This document shows, one piece after another, positions 23,078-31,800 of a stretch of DNA of 64,000 nt. The notes beneath the pieces are model-generated. The model was not told the DNA's origin, searched no databases, and was given only the letters and a program-made list of their open reading frames with translations. A program made the position numbers and the translations under genes. Numbering within the stretch: position 1 is the first letter of the stretch; each line of letters opens with the position of its first letter. The DNA is from Nocardia kruczakiae NBRC 101016 (GTDB lineage Bacteria; Actinomycetota; Actinomycetes; Mycobacteriales; Mycobacteriaceae), in contig NZ_BDBL01000023.1 of the NCBI RefSeq assembly GCF_001612965.1, positions 1-64,000 of the forward strand. Reading direction: 5' to 3'.

Positions 23078-24130
23078 TCATCCTATTTCCGATTCGATCC
23101 AGTCCAGTTGTGCCGCCACGTATTCCAGTGCCGCATCGTCGGCGACGGGCCCGTGGAAGGCCGCGGCGACGCGGCCGGGATCGACGCCGATCCGGGCTCC
23201 GATCACCGCGCTCACTCGTTCCGGCGCGGCATCGGCGCGCAGGTCCACGCGGCCGCGGATGCGCCGCAGTGTGGCCGCGCGTAATTTCGCCGCGACATGG
23301 GCGCGATCCTTGGTGCTGCGGTAGAGCGCGGCCTGACCGGCGAGCAGCTCACCGGCCGCCACCTGCACCGGGCGGGGTTCGCCCACCACGGCACCGCGGC
23401 GGCGGGCGCGCCACCAGACCACGACCGCGGCGAAGATCAGCGCCTGCAATCCGCCGTAGGCCAGCCAGGGCGGCAGGCGCTGAAAGATCGAATCGTTGCC
23501 CTCGCCCACATCGGGTGGGCGGACATCCGGGTGGTCGGGCGGGGGTGGTGGATGCGGCTGCGTCGGCTGCGGTGGGGCCGTCGGTGCGGCGGCCAGCCGG
23601 AACAGCAGGTACACCACCAGCGCGACGATGAGCGCGCCCACGATTGCCGCCCAGAAACGCTTGTCGCGCAACAACTGTGGCAGTGGTGGTAGCTGACGGG
23701 GGCCACGGCGCTTGCGGATCGAGCGCTGCTGTTCGATCGGGTCCGGCGGTGGCGGCGGCGCCAGCGAATACCGGTCGGCCGAGGTGAGGCGCTGATATTC
23801 GTCCGCGGTGGCGGTGCGCCCGCCGTAGACGATCTCGTCGAAACTGTGTGCGGCGCCGTCGAATTCGGCGGCGACGGCGGGAAGGGCACGCGCTGCGGCC
23901 GATGCGGTTTCGCGCGCGGTACGCGACCGCCGGACCTCGAGCACCCCACCTTGTTCGAGACCGCGCACCACGGCGCGGAAGCGTTCGCGCAGTGCGGTAT
24001 CGAAATCGTGGTGCCCGGCGGCGGATTCGGCCGCGGCGCGGTGCTGGGCGGCCGGGCCGAGTGTCGGGGGTGCGGGCGCCGAGGGCCGATCCGGCCGGGC
24101 CGCATCGTCGGTCACCGTGTCGTCGGTCAC
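23078..24130 (-). CDS. DUF4129-like/DUF4350-like membrane protein, short-linker form
   Basis: 350-residue membrane protein of unknown function in the MoxR operon. The N-terminal soluble part (about 30-120: HHDFDTALRERFRAVVRGLEQ, then SFDEIVYGGRTATADEYQRL) looks like a DUF4129 domain. Then come a helix (about 145-168), a Pro-rich stretch, a second helix (about 208-228) and a C-terminal region (LLAGQAALYRSTKDRAHVAAKL) like the end of DUF4350 proteins. The periplasmic amidotransferase-like domain usual in DUF4350 is absent. The GTG start overlaps the upstream stop (GTGA). The domain assignment is by eye. Confidence 0.7.
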   Translation of the reverse strand: MTDDTVTDDAARPDRPSAPAPPTLGPAAQHRAAAESAAGHHDFDTALRERFRAVVRGLEQGGVLEVRRSRTARETASAAARALPAVAAEFDGAAHSFDEIVYGGRTATADEYQRLTSADRYSLAPPPPPDPIEQQRSIRKRRGPRQLPPLPQLLRDKRFWAAIVGALIVALVVYLLFRLAAAPTAPPQPTQPHPPPPPDHPDVRPPDVGEGNDSIFQRLPPWLAYGGLQALIFAAVVVWWRARRRGAVVGEPRPVQVAAGELLAGQAALYRSTKDRAHVAAKLRAATLRRIRGRVDLRADAAPERVSAVIGARIGVDPGRVAAAFHGPVADDAALEYVAAQLDWIESEIG

Positions 24131-25041
24131 CGTGTCACCTGCCCGCTCGGTATCCGGATATCGAAACCTTCGCGGCCGCAGCGCCGGTCGATATGGACCA
24201 CCACCGCGGTCGCGGCGTCCACCGCCGCGGCGAACGCCGAAATCAGCAGCACCGCACCGGACAGCAGGGTGACGACAGCCCAGCGATGGGTTCCGGAGAT
24301 ATCGGAGAGGAAGCCCAGGAGCCCCGCGACCGGTGCCGACAGCACCAGCAGCACCGCGCGCAGATAGAGCCACAGACCCGCCAACGGCATCACGCGGCCG
24401 GTGGCGAGCAGTTTCGCCCGTCGGACCGCCGCCCGGTACGGAATCGATTCGGTGAACAGGACCGGCGCGATCGGCCACCGCGTCCCGCGCACCCGGGCCA
24501 GCCAGATCACCGCCGGGATCAGGGTGACGATCAGCGGCGTGCCGAGCAGCAGGATTCCGACGCCGATCGATGTGGAAATCACCTGATTCAGCAGCAGCCG
24601 CCCCGAGACCGGAAACAGGCGCTCGGCGGCGGTGCGCGCGGTGATCGGCTGGTCGTCGACGACGGCGAGCCCGATCGGCACGGTGACGCCGACTGTCCAC
24701 AGCCGCAGTACCCATGCACAGCAGGCTGTGGAAAGAATTGCCGCCCAGGCGGTTCCGGCGCTCGAGCCGTCGGTCGCGAACGACACCAGGGCGGTGATCC
24801 CGACCACGACCCCCAGGGCCGCGGCCGAACCCGCCCCGGCCAGTCCGGCGATCAGCCGAATTCGATGCTGCAACACCGCGAAGGGCAGATCGGCCAGCTC
24901 GCGCCACGACAGCGGTCGCACCGGAATTCGTTCGGCGTCGTCCGCACCGCCGCCTCCGGAGTCGCGGTCGTCGGCACCGCGCGGCGGCACCACGCGGTGG
25001 GCGGACGATCGCCCCTCTCGACCGGTCACGGCGGGAAACAC
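24127..25041 (-). CDS. polytopic membrane protein of the MoxR/DUF58 cluster
   Basis: 304-residue integral membrane protein with about six hydrophobic helices (starting near residues 61, 92, 150, 218 and 254), alternating with short basic loops. The stretch RELADLPFAVLQHRIRLIAGLAG before the first helix resembles the membrane domain seen in glycerophosphodiesterase-linked membrane proteins and in the equivalent M. tuberculosis genes (Rv3689/Rv3690). No catalytic motif is seen. GTG start; its stop overlaps the next gene by four bases, so translation is probably coupled. Function unknown. Confidence 0.75.
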   Translation of the reverse strand: MFPAVTGREGRSSAHRVVPPRGADDRDSGGGGADDAERIPVRPLSWRELADLPFAVLQHRIRLIAGLAGAGSAAALGVVVGITALVSFATDGSSAGTAWAAILSTACCAWVLRLWTVGVTVPIGLAVVDDQPITARTAAERLFPVSGRLLLNQVISTSIGVGILLLGTPLIVTLIPAVIWLARVRGTRWPIAPVLFTESIPYRAAVRRAKLLATGRVMPLAGLWLYLRAVLLVLSAPVAGLLGFLSDISGTHRWAVVTLLSGAVLLISAFAAAVDAATAVVVHIDRRCGREGFDIRIPSGQVTR

Positions 25042-25102
25042 GGGCCGAGTCTATCCACGGACCCGGACACGTGACGGTTATCCGACCGGCCGGAACCCTC
25101 GG

Positions 25103-27085
25103 TCAGTCGCGGCCGGAGCCGGGCGGCAGTTCGCGCGGGGCGCGGTAGCCGAGTTCGGTCGCGTCGGGGGCGGGCAATTCGCCGTACGGGCCGGATTCCG
25201 GCAGGCGGGGGTGGGCCGCGGGATCCCGGTACGGGAGGGCCGCGTAGCGCGCATAGCGCGGATCGTGCCGGTAGGCGGCGTAGCGCGGGTCGTGCTGGTA
25301 GGCGTCGTACGGGTACGACGCGGTGACCTGGGCGTACGGCGCATTCGGCAGCGCCTGGCCCGGATGTGCGTAGCCCACCGCCGGATCGTGCGAATCCTCG
25401 GAGTTCACCGTCACCTTGCGGGTGCGTTTGAGAGTGAAGGTGATTTCCTCCGCCTCTTCGAAGACCTGCCGGACGGTCCGCAGCGGTGCGGTCGCAGTGT
25501 CGATGGTCCGGTCGAGTGCGGAGGTGACGAATCCGGGCACCAGCGGCCGGATCCAGCGCGCCGCGGTATCGGTGAACGGAACCGTGCCGATCACCGGAAG
25601 TTCCAGTCCACCACCCTTTTTCGCATCCTCGCGCGGGGCGGGCACCGCGGCGGGCGCATTCGGCGCCAGGCCGGTCGAGGGTAGCTGTGCGGGCAGATTC
25701 CGTGCGGTCACGGTCGCCTCCTGTAGGGGGTCGGTTCGGGCCGTGGATTCGGCGGCGGGCAATGCGTTCGGGGCGGTCTGCGCCCCCGGGGGAAGGGCGG
25801 CCAGCGCTTCGAATTCGGCCACCGCCCGGCGCTGCGGTTCGGTGATGCCGATTTCCAGGTTGCCGATCGCGGCGATCACCCGTTTGCGCTGACGTTCGCG
25901 ATCGATCGCGGTATCGGCGTGCAATGCCAGTTGCGCGGCGGCCACCCGGTGTTCGGCGTGCTGGACCGCGACCGCGGTGTCGGCGGCCCGGGCGGCGCGG
26001 TCGGCTTCGGCCCGCGCGGCCACGGCGCGGTCGAACGACGATTCGCCGCGCCAGGACCGCAGTATCAGCGGCAACAGGGCCAGTACCACCGCGATCGCGA
26101 TCGTGAGCAGGCGCAACAGCAGCGCGCCGATATGCCCGGCGGTGTAGTCGTTCATGGCCAGCCAGCGCGCGCCCAGACCACGGTCCCCCGTGCGGAATGC
26201 GGCGGTCCGGGCCTGCTCCAGGGCGCTCTGCCGGGCGGCGATCTCCGCGTCCGAGGGCTGGATCCGCGCCTGTGCGGTGTTGAACCGCCCGCGGGCGTCG
26301 TCGAGCATCGCGTTGGCGGTCTGTGATTCGGGTCCCCGGCCGGGCACCCCGGTGATCTTGGTCTGCGGGCACTGCGGCGTCGGGTTGTATTCGCAGCGGG
26401 CGACGACCAGGGCCTGATCCATATCGGCCTGTGCCTGGGCGATGGTCTGCGTGAGTGCGGCGCGTTCGGCCGTCGCCCGGTCGAGTTCGGTGCGCGCGGT
26501 GACCACGGTCGCGGCGGATTCGGCGTCGCGGCGGGATCGATCGTCGAGCGTGCGGTCGACGGATCCGGCGAGAATCACCGTGCTCGCCAGCTCGGCCACC
26601 AGCACACCGGTGATCACCGCGACCGCGATCCGCCCGAACCGCTCGGCCCGGCCGCGGCCGCCCCGGTCCGACAGTGGCGCGGTGGCCAGAGCTCGCGAGA
26701 TCGCGCCGACCAGCAGTGTCGCGGGCAGCGCGACGATCGCCACAACCGCGGCGGGCCAGTGCGCCGCCGCACCCGCTGCCGCGACGACGATCCCGGACAG
26801 CACCGCGAACAGCAGCACCACCCCACCGGTGACGGCGTAGGCCGACGCCTCGTGCCGGTCGCCACGACCGGCTTCGGCGCCGCCGAGCCAGGTCAGCGCG
26901 CCGATCGGCGACCGCCGGGAAGTCGGTCGCGGTGCGGTCGTGGGAGAGCCGGCACCCGGAGATTCGGGCGCCGAGGTTTCGGAGGCCGGGCTTTCGGAGG
27001 CCGGGCTTTCGGAGGCCGGGGCTTCGGACGCCGGACGTCCGGTGGCGGATTGATCGAAGACGCGGGGATCGGTCAACAGATTCAC
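25103..27085 (-). CDS. DUF4407 domain membrane protein
   Basis: About 660 residues; function unknown. A disordered Pro/Ala/Ser/Glu N-terminus (repeated SESPAS units) precedes the DUF4407 region: LTWLGGAEAGRGDRHEASAY, two helices, one more after RIAVAVITGVLVAELAS, a long coiled coil (LDRATAERAALTQTIAQAQADMDQ and onward), and a fourth helix near LLRLLTIAIAVVLALLPLIL. A second coiled coil and a Tyr/Pro-rich tail with repeated HDPRYA units follow. The frame is open to a TTG at 27208; GTG 27085 is chosen because similarity begins there, but the start is uncertain. A 61-base gap separates it from the MoxR operon. Confidence 0.8.
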   Translation of the reverse strand: MNLLTDPRVFDQSATGRPASEAPASESPASESPASETSAPESPGAGSPTTAPRPTSRRSPIGALTWLGGAEAGRGDRHEASAYAVTGGVVLLFAVLSGIVVAAAGAAAHWPAAVVAIVALPATLLVGAISRALATAPLSDRGGRGRAERFGRIAVAVITGVLVAELASTVILAGSVDRTLDDRSRRDAESAATVVTARTELDRATAERAALTQTIAQAQADMDQALVVARCEYNPTPQCPQTKITGVPGRGPESQTANAMLDDARGRFNTAQARIQPSDAEIAARQSALEQARTAAFRTGDRGLGARWLAMNDYTAGHIGALLLRLLTIAIAVVLALLPLILRSWRGESSFDRAVAARAEADRAARAADTAVAVQHAEHRVAAAQLALHADTAIDRERQRKRVIAAIGNLEIGITEPQRRAVAEFEALAALPPGAQTAPNALPAAESTARTDPLQEATVTARNLPAQLPSTGLAPNAPAAVPAPREDAKKGGGLELPVIGTVPFTDTAARWIRPLVPGFVTSALDRTIDTATAPLRTVRQVFEEAEEITFTLKRTRKVTVNSEDSHDPAVGYAHPGQALPNAPYAQVTASYPYDAYQHDPRYAAYRHDPRYARYAALPYRDPAAHPRLPESGPYGELPAPDATELGYRAPRELPPGSGRD

Positions 27086-27358
27086 ATCCTCTGGGTCCCA
27101 ATCGTTGTCGCCGCGGGCGAAACGGTCGTTGCATCGTGGTCCGGGCGGTGGTGTGCCCCCGCGCGCGGGCGGAGCGGGTAATCCGCCGAGCGCCCCGGCC
27201 GCGCGCAATCAGGTTCAGAGTGACAGGCCGACCGGGGAACCACCGAGTGCGATGGCATCGATGTGGTAAGCCTCACAGACGGCCGGGGAGCGAAACCCTA
27301 CTCTCGGGTAGGCGGCACCGATCGACACGACGCTGCGGCCGTGACAGGAGGGCGGAAC

Positions 27359-28117
27359 GTGCGAGCGACTCCGGAAGTCGGTGCTCATCGGAGCGGGGGA
27401 CCATATGCGGGTGAGACCGGCGACTCCGCGGTGGCGGTCGACGCCCCCGCCGCACCGTCGCGATGCGATGGTCACCGCCCGCGCCGCCGCGCTCGGCTCG
27501 CCGCGGTCGCCGCGCTGCTCACCTCGGCATTCGCGCTCGCGGCGCCGATGACCGCGGAACAAGTACTTCCGCGGGCGCAGGCGGCTCCCGCGGAGGAAGG
27601 CCGGTCGGTATTGAGTCCCCTGGTGGAGCTGGTGCTGCGCCGCCTGAACACCGCCGACTCCGTCGCCGCCGCGAAATGGACCACGTCGCAGCGGACCGGA
27701 CAGGCTCCCGTGGTCGACGATCCGGTGCGCGAGGCGCAGGTCTACGACGCGATGGCCGCCGCCGGCACCCGATCGGGGCTGCCGCAGGACTGGGTGCGGC
27801 AGGTCTTCACCGGTCAGATCGAAGCCAACAAGACCGTGCAGTACGGACTACTCACCCGGTGGCGGTTCGATCCGGCTGCCGCGCCCGCATCGGATGCGTC
27901 GGATCTGGCAGCCGTGCGGCCCGTGATCGACCAGGTCAACAGCGAAATCCTGAGTCAGCTGGCGGCGCATCGCACCGTGCTGGGCGCGCCGGATTGCGCG
28001 CAGCGGCTCGCGGCCGCCGTCTTTCCCGTTCTGACCTCGGGCCGGGTGGACGCACTGCACGGCGCGGCGCTGGTCCGCGCGACCGTAACGCTTTGTCCCG
28101 CAACGTATGTGAAATAA
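27359..28117 (+). CDS. secreted gamma-class chorismate mutase
   Basis: Converts chorismate to prephenate; gamma-class AroQ enzymes are exported. The N-terminus has a twin-Arg-rich basic stretch and a hydrophobic segment (RRRARLAAVAALLTSAFALAAP) ending near QAAPA, so a signal peptide is likely, after an unusually long basic leader. The mature part (VLRRLNTADSVAAAKWTTSQ, DWVRQVFTGQIEANKTVQYG) follows the secreted M. tuberculosis enzyme Rv1885c. The Arg, Lys and Gln/Glu active-site pattern is present. GTG 27359 is set by AGGAGGG six bases upstream (27346-27352). It stands alone between DUF4407 and gltB. Confidence 0.87.
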   Translation: MRATPEVGAHRSGGPYAGETGDSAVAVDAPAAPSRCDGHRPRRRARLAAVAALLTSAFALAAPMTAEQVLPRAQAAPAEEGRSVLSPLVELVLRRLNTADSVAAAKWTTSQRTGQAPVVDDPVREAQVYDAMAAAGTRSGLPQDWVRQVFTGQIEANKTVQYGLLTRWRFDPAAAPASDASDLAAVRPVIDQVNSEILSQLAAHRTVLGAPDCAQRLAAAVFPVLTSGRVDALHGAALVRATVTLCPATYVK

Positions 28118-28412
28118 ACCACAGTCATTCCCGATCTTGGTTTGCCCAGAATGTGCTGAACTCCACATTCGCAAACGATGCCGTACGGTCCGCACATTGG
28201 CGTGGCTTGTCGCTCCCGTATCCGGAATGTCTCCTCCGGGTGTCCGGAGAGTTAGCCGCCTTACACCCCGGTTTGCCGCCGCGGCGTACGGGGAAATCTG
28301 TTTCGACGCAGGTGAGAGCGTTGCGCAGGACCGGGCTCCCAGCTCGTGGCCGATGCTCGGACGCTATCGGCGGCAGTGGCGAACGCGACTCAGCGATCCG
28401 CGCTGCCTGCTT
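28118..28412. other. gene-free stretch before the gltB promoter
   Basis: About 300 bases between the chorismate mutase stop and the putative gltB promoter. One frame is open on the plus strand (28137-28463) but shows no family feature and lacks a ribosome site. I see nothing else in it. Confidence 0.5.
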
Positions 28413-28418
28413 TACACT
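28413..28418 (+). promoter_or_regulatory. possible -10 element for the gltB leader transcript
   Basis: TACACT matches the actinobacterial TANNNT -10 pattern, with no clear -35. A start near 28425 would give a leader of about 410 nt before gltB. Confidence 0.4.
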
Positions 28419-28445
28419 GGAGAACGCGCAGGTAGTGGAGGACCG

Positions 28446-28463
28446 ATGAAGATGCCCAGGTAG
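28446..28463 (+). CDS. five-codon micro-ORF in the gltB leader
   Basis: ATG-AAG-ATG-CCC-AGG-TAG (MKMPR) follows a strong GGAGGA at 28437-28442. Such a good ribosome site before a five-codon frame suggests a regulatory leader ORF; chance is possible. Confidence 0.35.
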   Translation: MKMPR

Positions 28464-28479
28464 ACGGAGTATTTAGCAC

Positions 28480-28836
28480 AACCTAAGTTGGTTGGGCTCC
28501 GGTCCTGACTTATCGTTTGCTCTAGGTGTCGGACGTGAAATGTCCGACTCGTCGCCCCGACTCGGCCACGAGCCGCAAGCATCAGCCTAGCGGGCGAGCA
28601 CGGCGCGGTGGGTAAGGAACTCCTCAGAGTTCCGCTACCACCGAGCACCCGACTACGAAACCGAAGCGGGTGGACAACTGGAGAGTTTGACTGCACGGGA
28701 TGACCATCAGCGCCGCTGGTCGCCGCAACGTCCGGACGCAGTCTAGGCGGAGGCGTTTCGACGAGGGCCATCGGAAAGAGGGCATCGAAATCGAAGGCCT
28801 CTTCGTTGAAGGCGCCTATTTCTTGAAGGCAGAGGC
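28480..28836 (+). promoter_or_regulatory. long, structured leader upstream of gltB
   Basis: Contains CAACC/GGTTG near 28480-28495. A perfect 7-bp hairpin GTCGGAC-GTGAAAT-GTCCGAC lies at 28528-28548. A two-part hairpin at 28607-28642 pairs GGTGG with CCACC and GGAACT with AGTTCC across a symmetric GTAA/GCTA internal loop. CGGG/CCCG outside it (28591-28594 with 28648-28651) could close the unit. I do not recognise a known riboswitch class here. Confidence 0.5.
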
Positions 28837-31800
28837 ATGACGCAACTTCCTGGCCACCGCGGCGAGCCGCGAATGGGACACCGGTCACCTGGCCGCACTG
28901 GTCTTTATGACCCGGCGAACGAGCACGACTCCTGCGGTGTCGCGTTCGTCGTCGACATGCATGGCCGTCGTAGCCGCGACATCGTCGACAAGGCTATTAC
29001 GGCACTGCTGAACCTGGAGCACCGTGGTGCTGCGGGTGCGGAACCCAACTCGGGTGACGGTGCGGGCATCCTGATCCAGCTCCCGGATGCGTTCTTCCGG
29101 GCCACGCTGGCCGAGAGCGGCGCCGCGTTCGAGTTGCCGCCGGAAGGTTCCTACGCCACCGGTATCGCATTCCTGCCGCAGGCCCGCCGCGAGGCCGCCC
29201 GCGCCTGCTACCGGGTCGAGAAGATCGTCAAGGAAGAGGGTCTGGCCGTTCTGGGCTGGCGCGAGGTTCCGATCGACGAGTCCTCCCTGGGTGCGCTGTC
29301 GCGGGACGCCATGCCGACGTTCCGGCAGCTGTTCATCGCCTCGCCCGCCGACGCCGCCGAGCAGCTCAGCGGCATGGATCTGGAGCGGCGTGCCTACGTC
29401 GTGCGCAAGCGGGTCGAGCACGAACTCGGCAAGCAGGGCGCCGGCGAGGGCGCGGTCGGCCGCGAGACCGTCTACTTCCCGAGCCTGTCCGGTCAGACCT
29501 TCGTCTACAAGGGCATGTTCACCACCCCGCAGCTGCGGGCGTTCTACCTGGATCTGCAGGACGACCGGGTCGAGTCGGCGCTGGGCATCGTGCACTCGCG
29601 CTTCTCGACCAACACCTTCCCCTCCTGGCCGCTGGCCCACCCCTTCCGCCGCGTCGCGCACAACGGTGAGATCAACACCGTCACCGGTAACGAGAACTGG
29701 ATGCGCGCCCGCGAGGCGCTGCTGAACTCCGAGATCTTCGGCACCGACAGCGAGGGCAACAACCGGCTGGAGAAGATCTTCCCGGTCTGCACCCCGGGCG
29801 CCTCCGACACCGCGCGCTTCGACGAGGTGCTGGAACTGCTGCACCTCGGTGGCCGCAGCCTGCCGCACGCCGTGCTGATGATGATCCCGGAGGCCTGGGA
29901 GCGGCACGAGTCGATGGACCCGGCGCAGCGCGCCTTCTACCGCTACCACTCCATGCTGATGGAGCCGTGGGACGGCCCGGCCTCGGTGTGCTTCACCGAC
30001 GGCACCGTCGTCGGCGCGGTGCTGGACCGCAACGGTCTGCGCCCGTCGCGTATCTGGGTCACCGAGGACGGCCTGGTCGTCATGGCCTCCGAGGTCGGCG
30101 TGCTCGACATCGAGCCGTCGAAGGTGGTCCGCAAGGCCCGTCTGCAGCCCGGCCGCATGTTCCTGGTCGACACCTCGCAGGGCCGCATCATCAGCGACGA
30201 CGAGATCAAGTCGCAGCTGGCCGCCGAGCAGCCTTATCAGGAATGGCTCGACGAGGGCATCATCAAGCTGGCCGAGCTGCCCGACCGTCCGCACGAGCAC
30301 ATGTCGCACGACCGCGTGCTCATCCGCCAGCAGATCTTCGGATACTCCACCGAGGAACTGAGCCTGCTGATCTCGCCGATGGCCAAGACCGGCGGTGAGG
30401 CGCTGGGTTCGATGGGCACCGATACGCCGATCGCGGTGCTGTCCTCGCGTCCGCGCCTGCTGTTCGACTACTTCGCGCAGCTGTTCGCGCAGGTCACCAA
30501 CCCGCCGCTGGACGCCATCCGTGAGGAGGTCGTCACCAGCCTGCGCAGCACCATCGGTCCCGAGGCCGACCTGCTGCATCCGGGACCGGAGTCCTGTCGT
30601 CACATCACGCTGACCCAGCCGATTCTCGACAACGACGAGCTGGCCAAGCTCGTCCACATCAACGACGACGGTTCGCGGCCCGAGCTGCGTTCGGTGGTCG
30701 TGCGCGGCCTCTACTCGGTGAAGAAGGGCGGCAAGGGCCTGCGCAAGGCGCTCGAGGCGATCAACGCCCAGGTGTCGGCCGCCATCGACGGCGGCGCGCG
30801 GATCATCGTGCTGTCCGACCGCGAATCCAACGAGAAGCTGGCGCCGATTCCGTCGCTGCTGCTCACCGCCTCGGTGCACCACCACCTGGTGCGCGAGCGC
30901 ACCCGCACCAAGGTCGGCCTGGTCATCGAGGCCGGTGACGCCCGCGAGGTGCACCACATGGCGATGCTGGTCGGCTTCGGCGCGGCCGCGATCAACCCCT
31001 ACATGGCCTTCGAGTCGATCGAGGACATGCTCGAGCGCGGTGCGCTGGAGATGCCGGGCAGCACCGGCGACAAGGCGGCCGACTACGCCGCGGCCGTCAA
31101 GAACTACAACAAGGCGGCCGGCAAGGGCGTGCTGAAGGTGATGTCCAAGATGGGCATCTCCACCATCGCCTCCTACCGCGGCGCGCAGCTGTTCCAGGTC
31201 GTGGGCCTGTCGCAGGAACTGTGCGACCAGTACTTCACCGGCCTGACCTCGCCGCTGGACGGCATCGGTCTCGACGACATCGCCGCCGAGGTCGCCGCCC
31301 GCCACCGGGTCGCCTTCCTGGAGAACCGCACCGAGCGCGCGCACCGCGAACTCGAGATCGGCGGTGAGTACCAGTGGCGGCGCGAGGGCGAGTTCCACCT
31401 GTTCAACCCGGACACGGTGTTCAAACTGCAGCACGCGACCCGCTCGGGCCAGTACTCGATCTTCAAGGAGTACACCAAGCTGGTCGACGACCAGTCCGAG
31501 CGCCTGGCCTCGCTGCGCGGCCTGTTCAAGTTCAAGACCGAGGGCCGGCACGCGATTCCGGTCGAGGAGGTCGAGCCGGCGAGCGAGATCGTGAAGCGCT
31601 TCTCCACCGGCGCGATGAGCTACGGCTCGATCTCGGCGGAGGCGCACGAGACCCTCGCCATCGCGATGAACCGCCTCGGCGGCCGCTCCAACTCGGGTGA
31701 GGGCGGCGAGTCGCCGGCTCGCTTCGAGCCGGAGGACAACGGCGACTGGCGGCGCAGTGCGATCAAGCAGGTGGCCTCGGGCCGCTTCGGTGTGACCGCG

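Noticed and set aside
25026..27134. 702-codon frame overlapping the DUF4407 gene on the same strand
   Set aside because: Its product is Arg/Gly/Asp-rich with no hydrophobic helices or domain. The other frame has helices, coiled coils and family similarity.
28412..28888. 158-codon frame antisense to the gltB leader
   Set aside because: Overlaps the structured leader and gltB start, no family similarity, no ribosome site.
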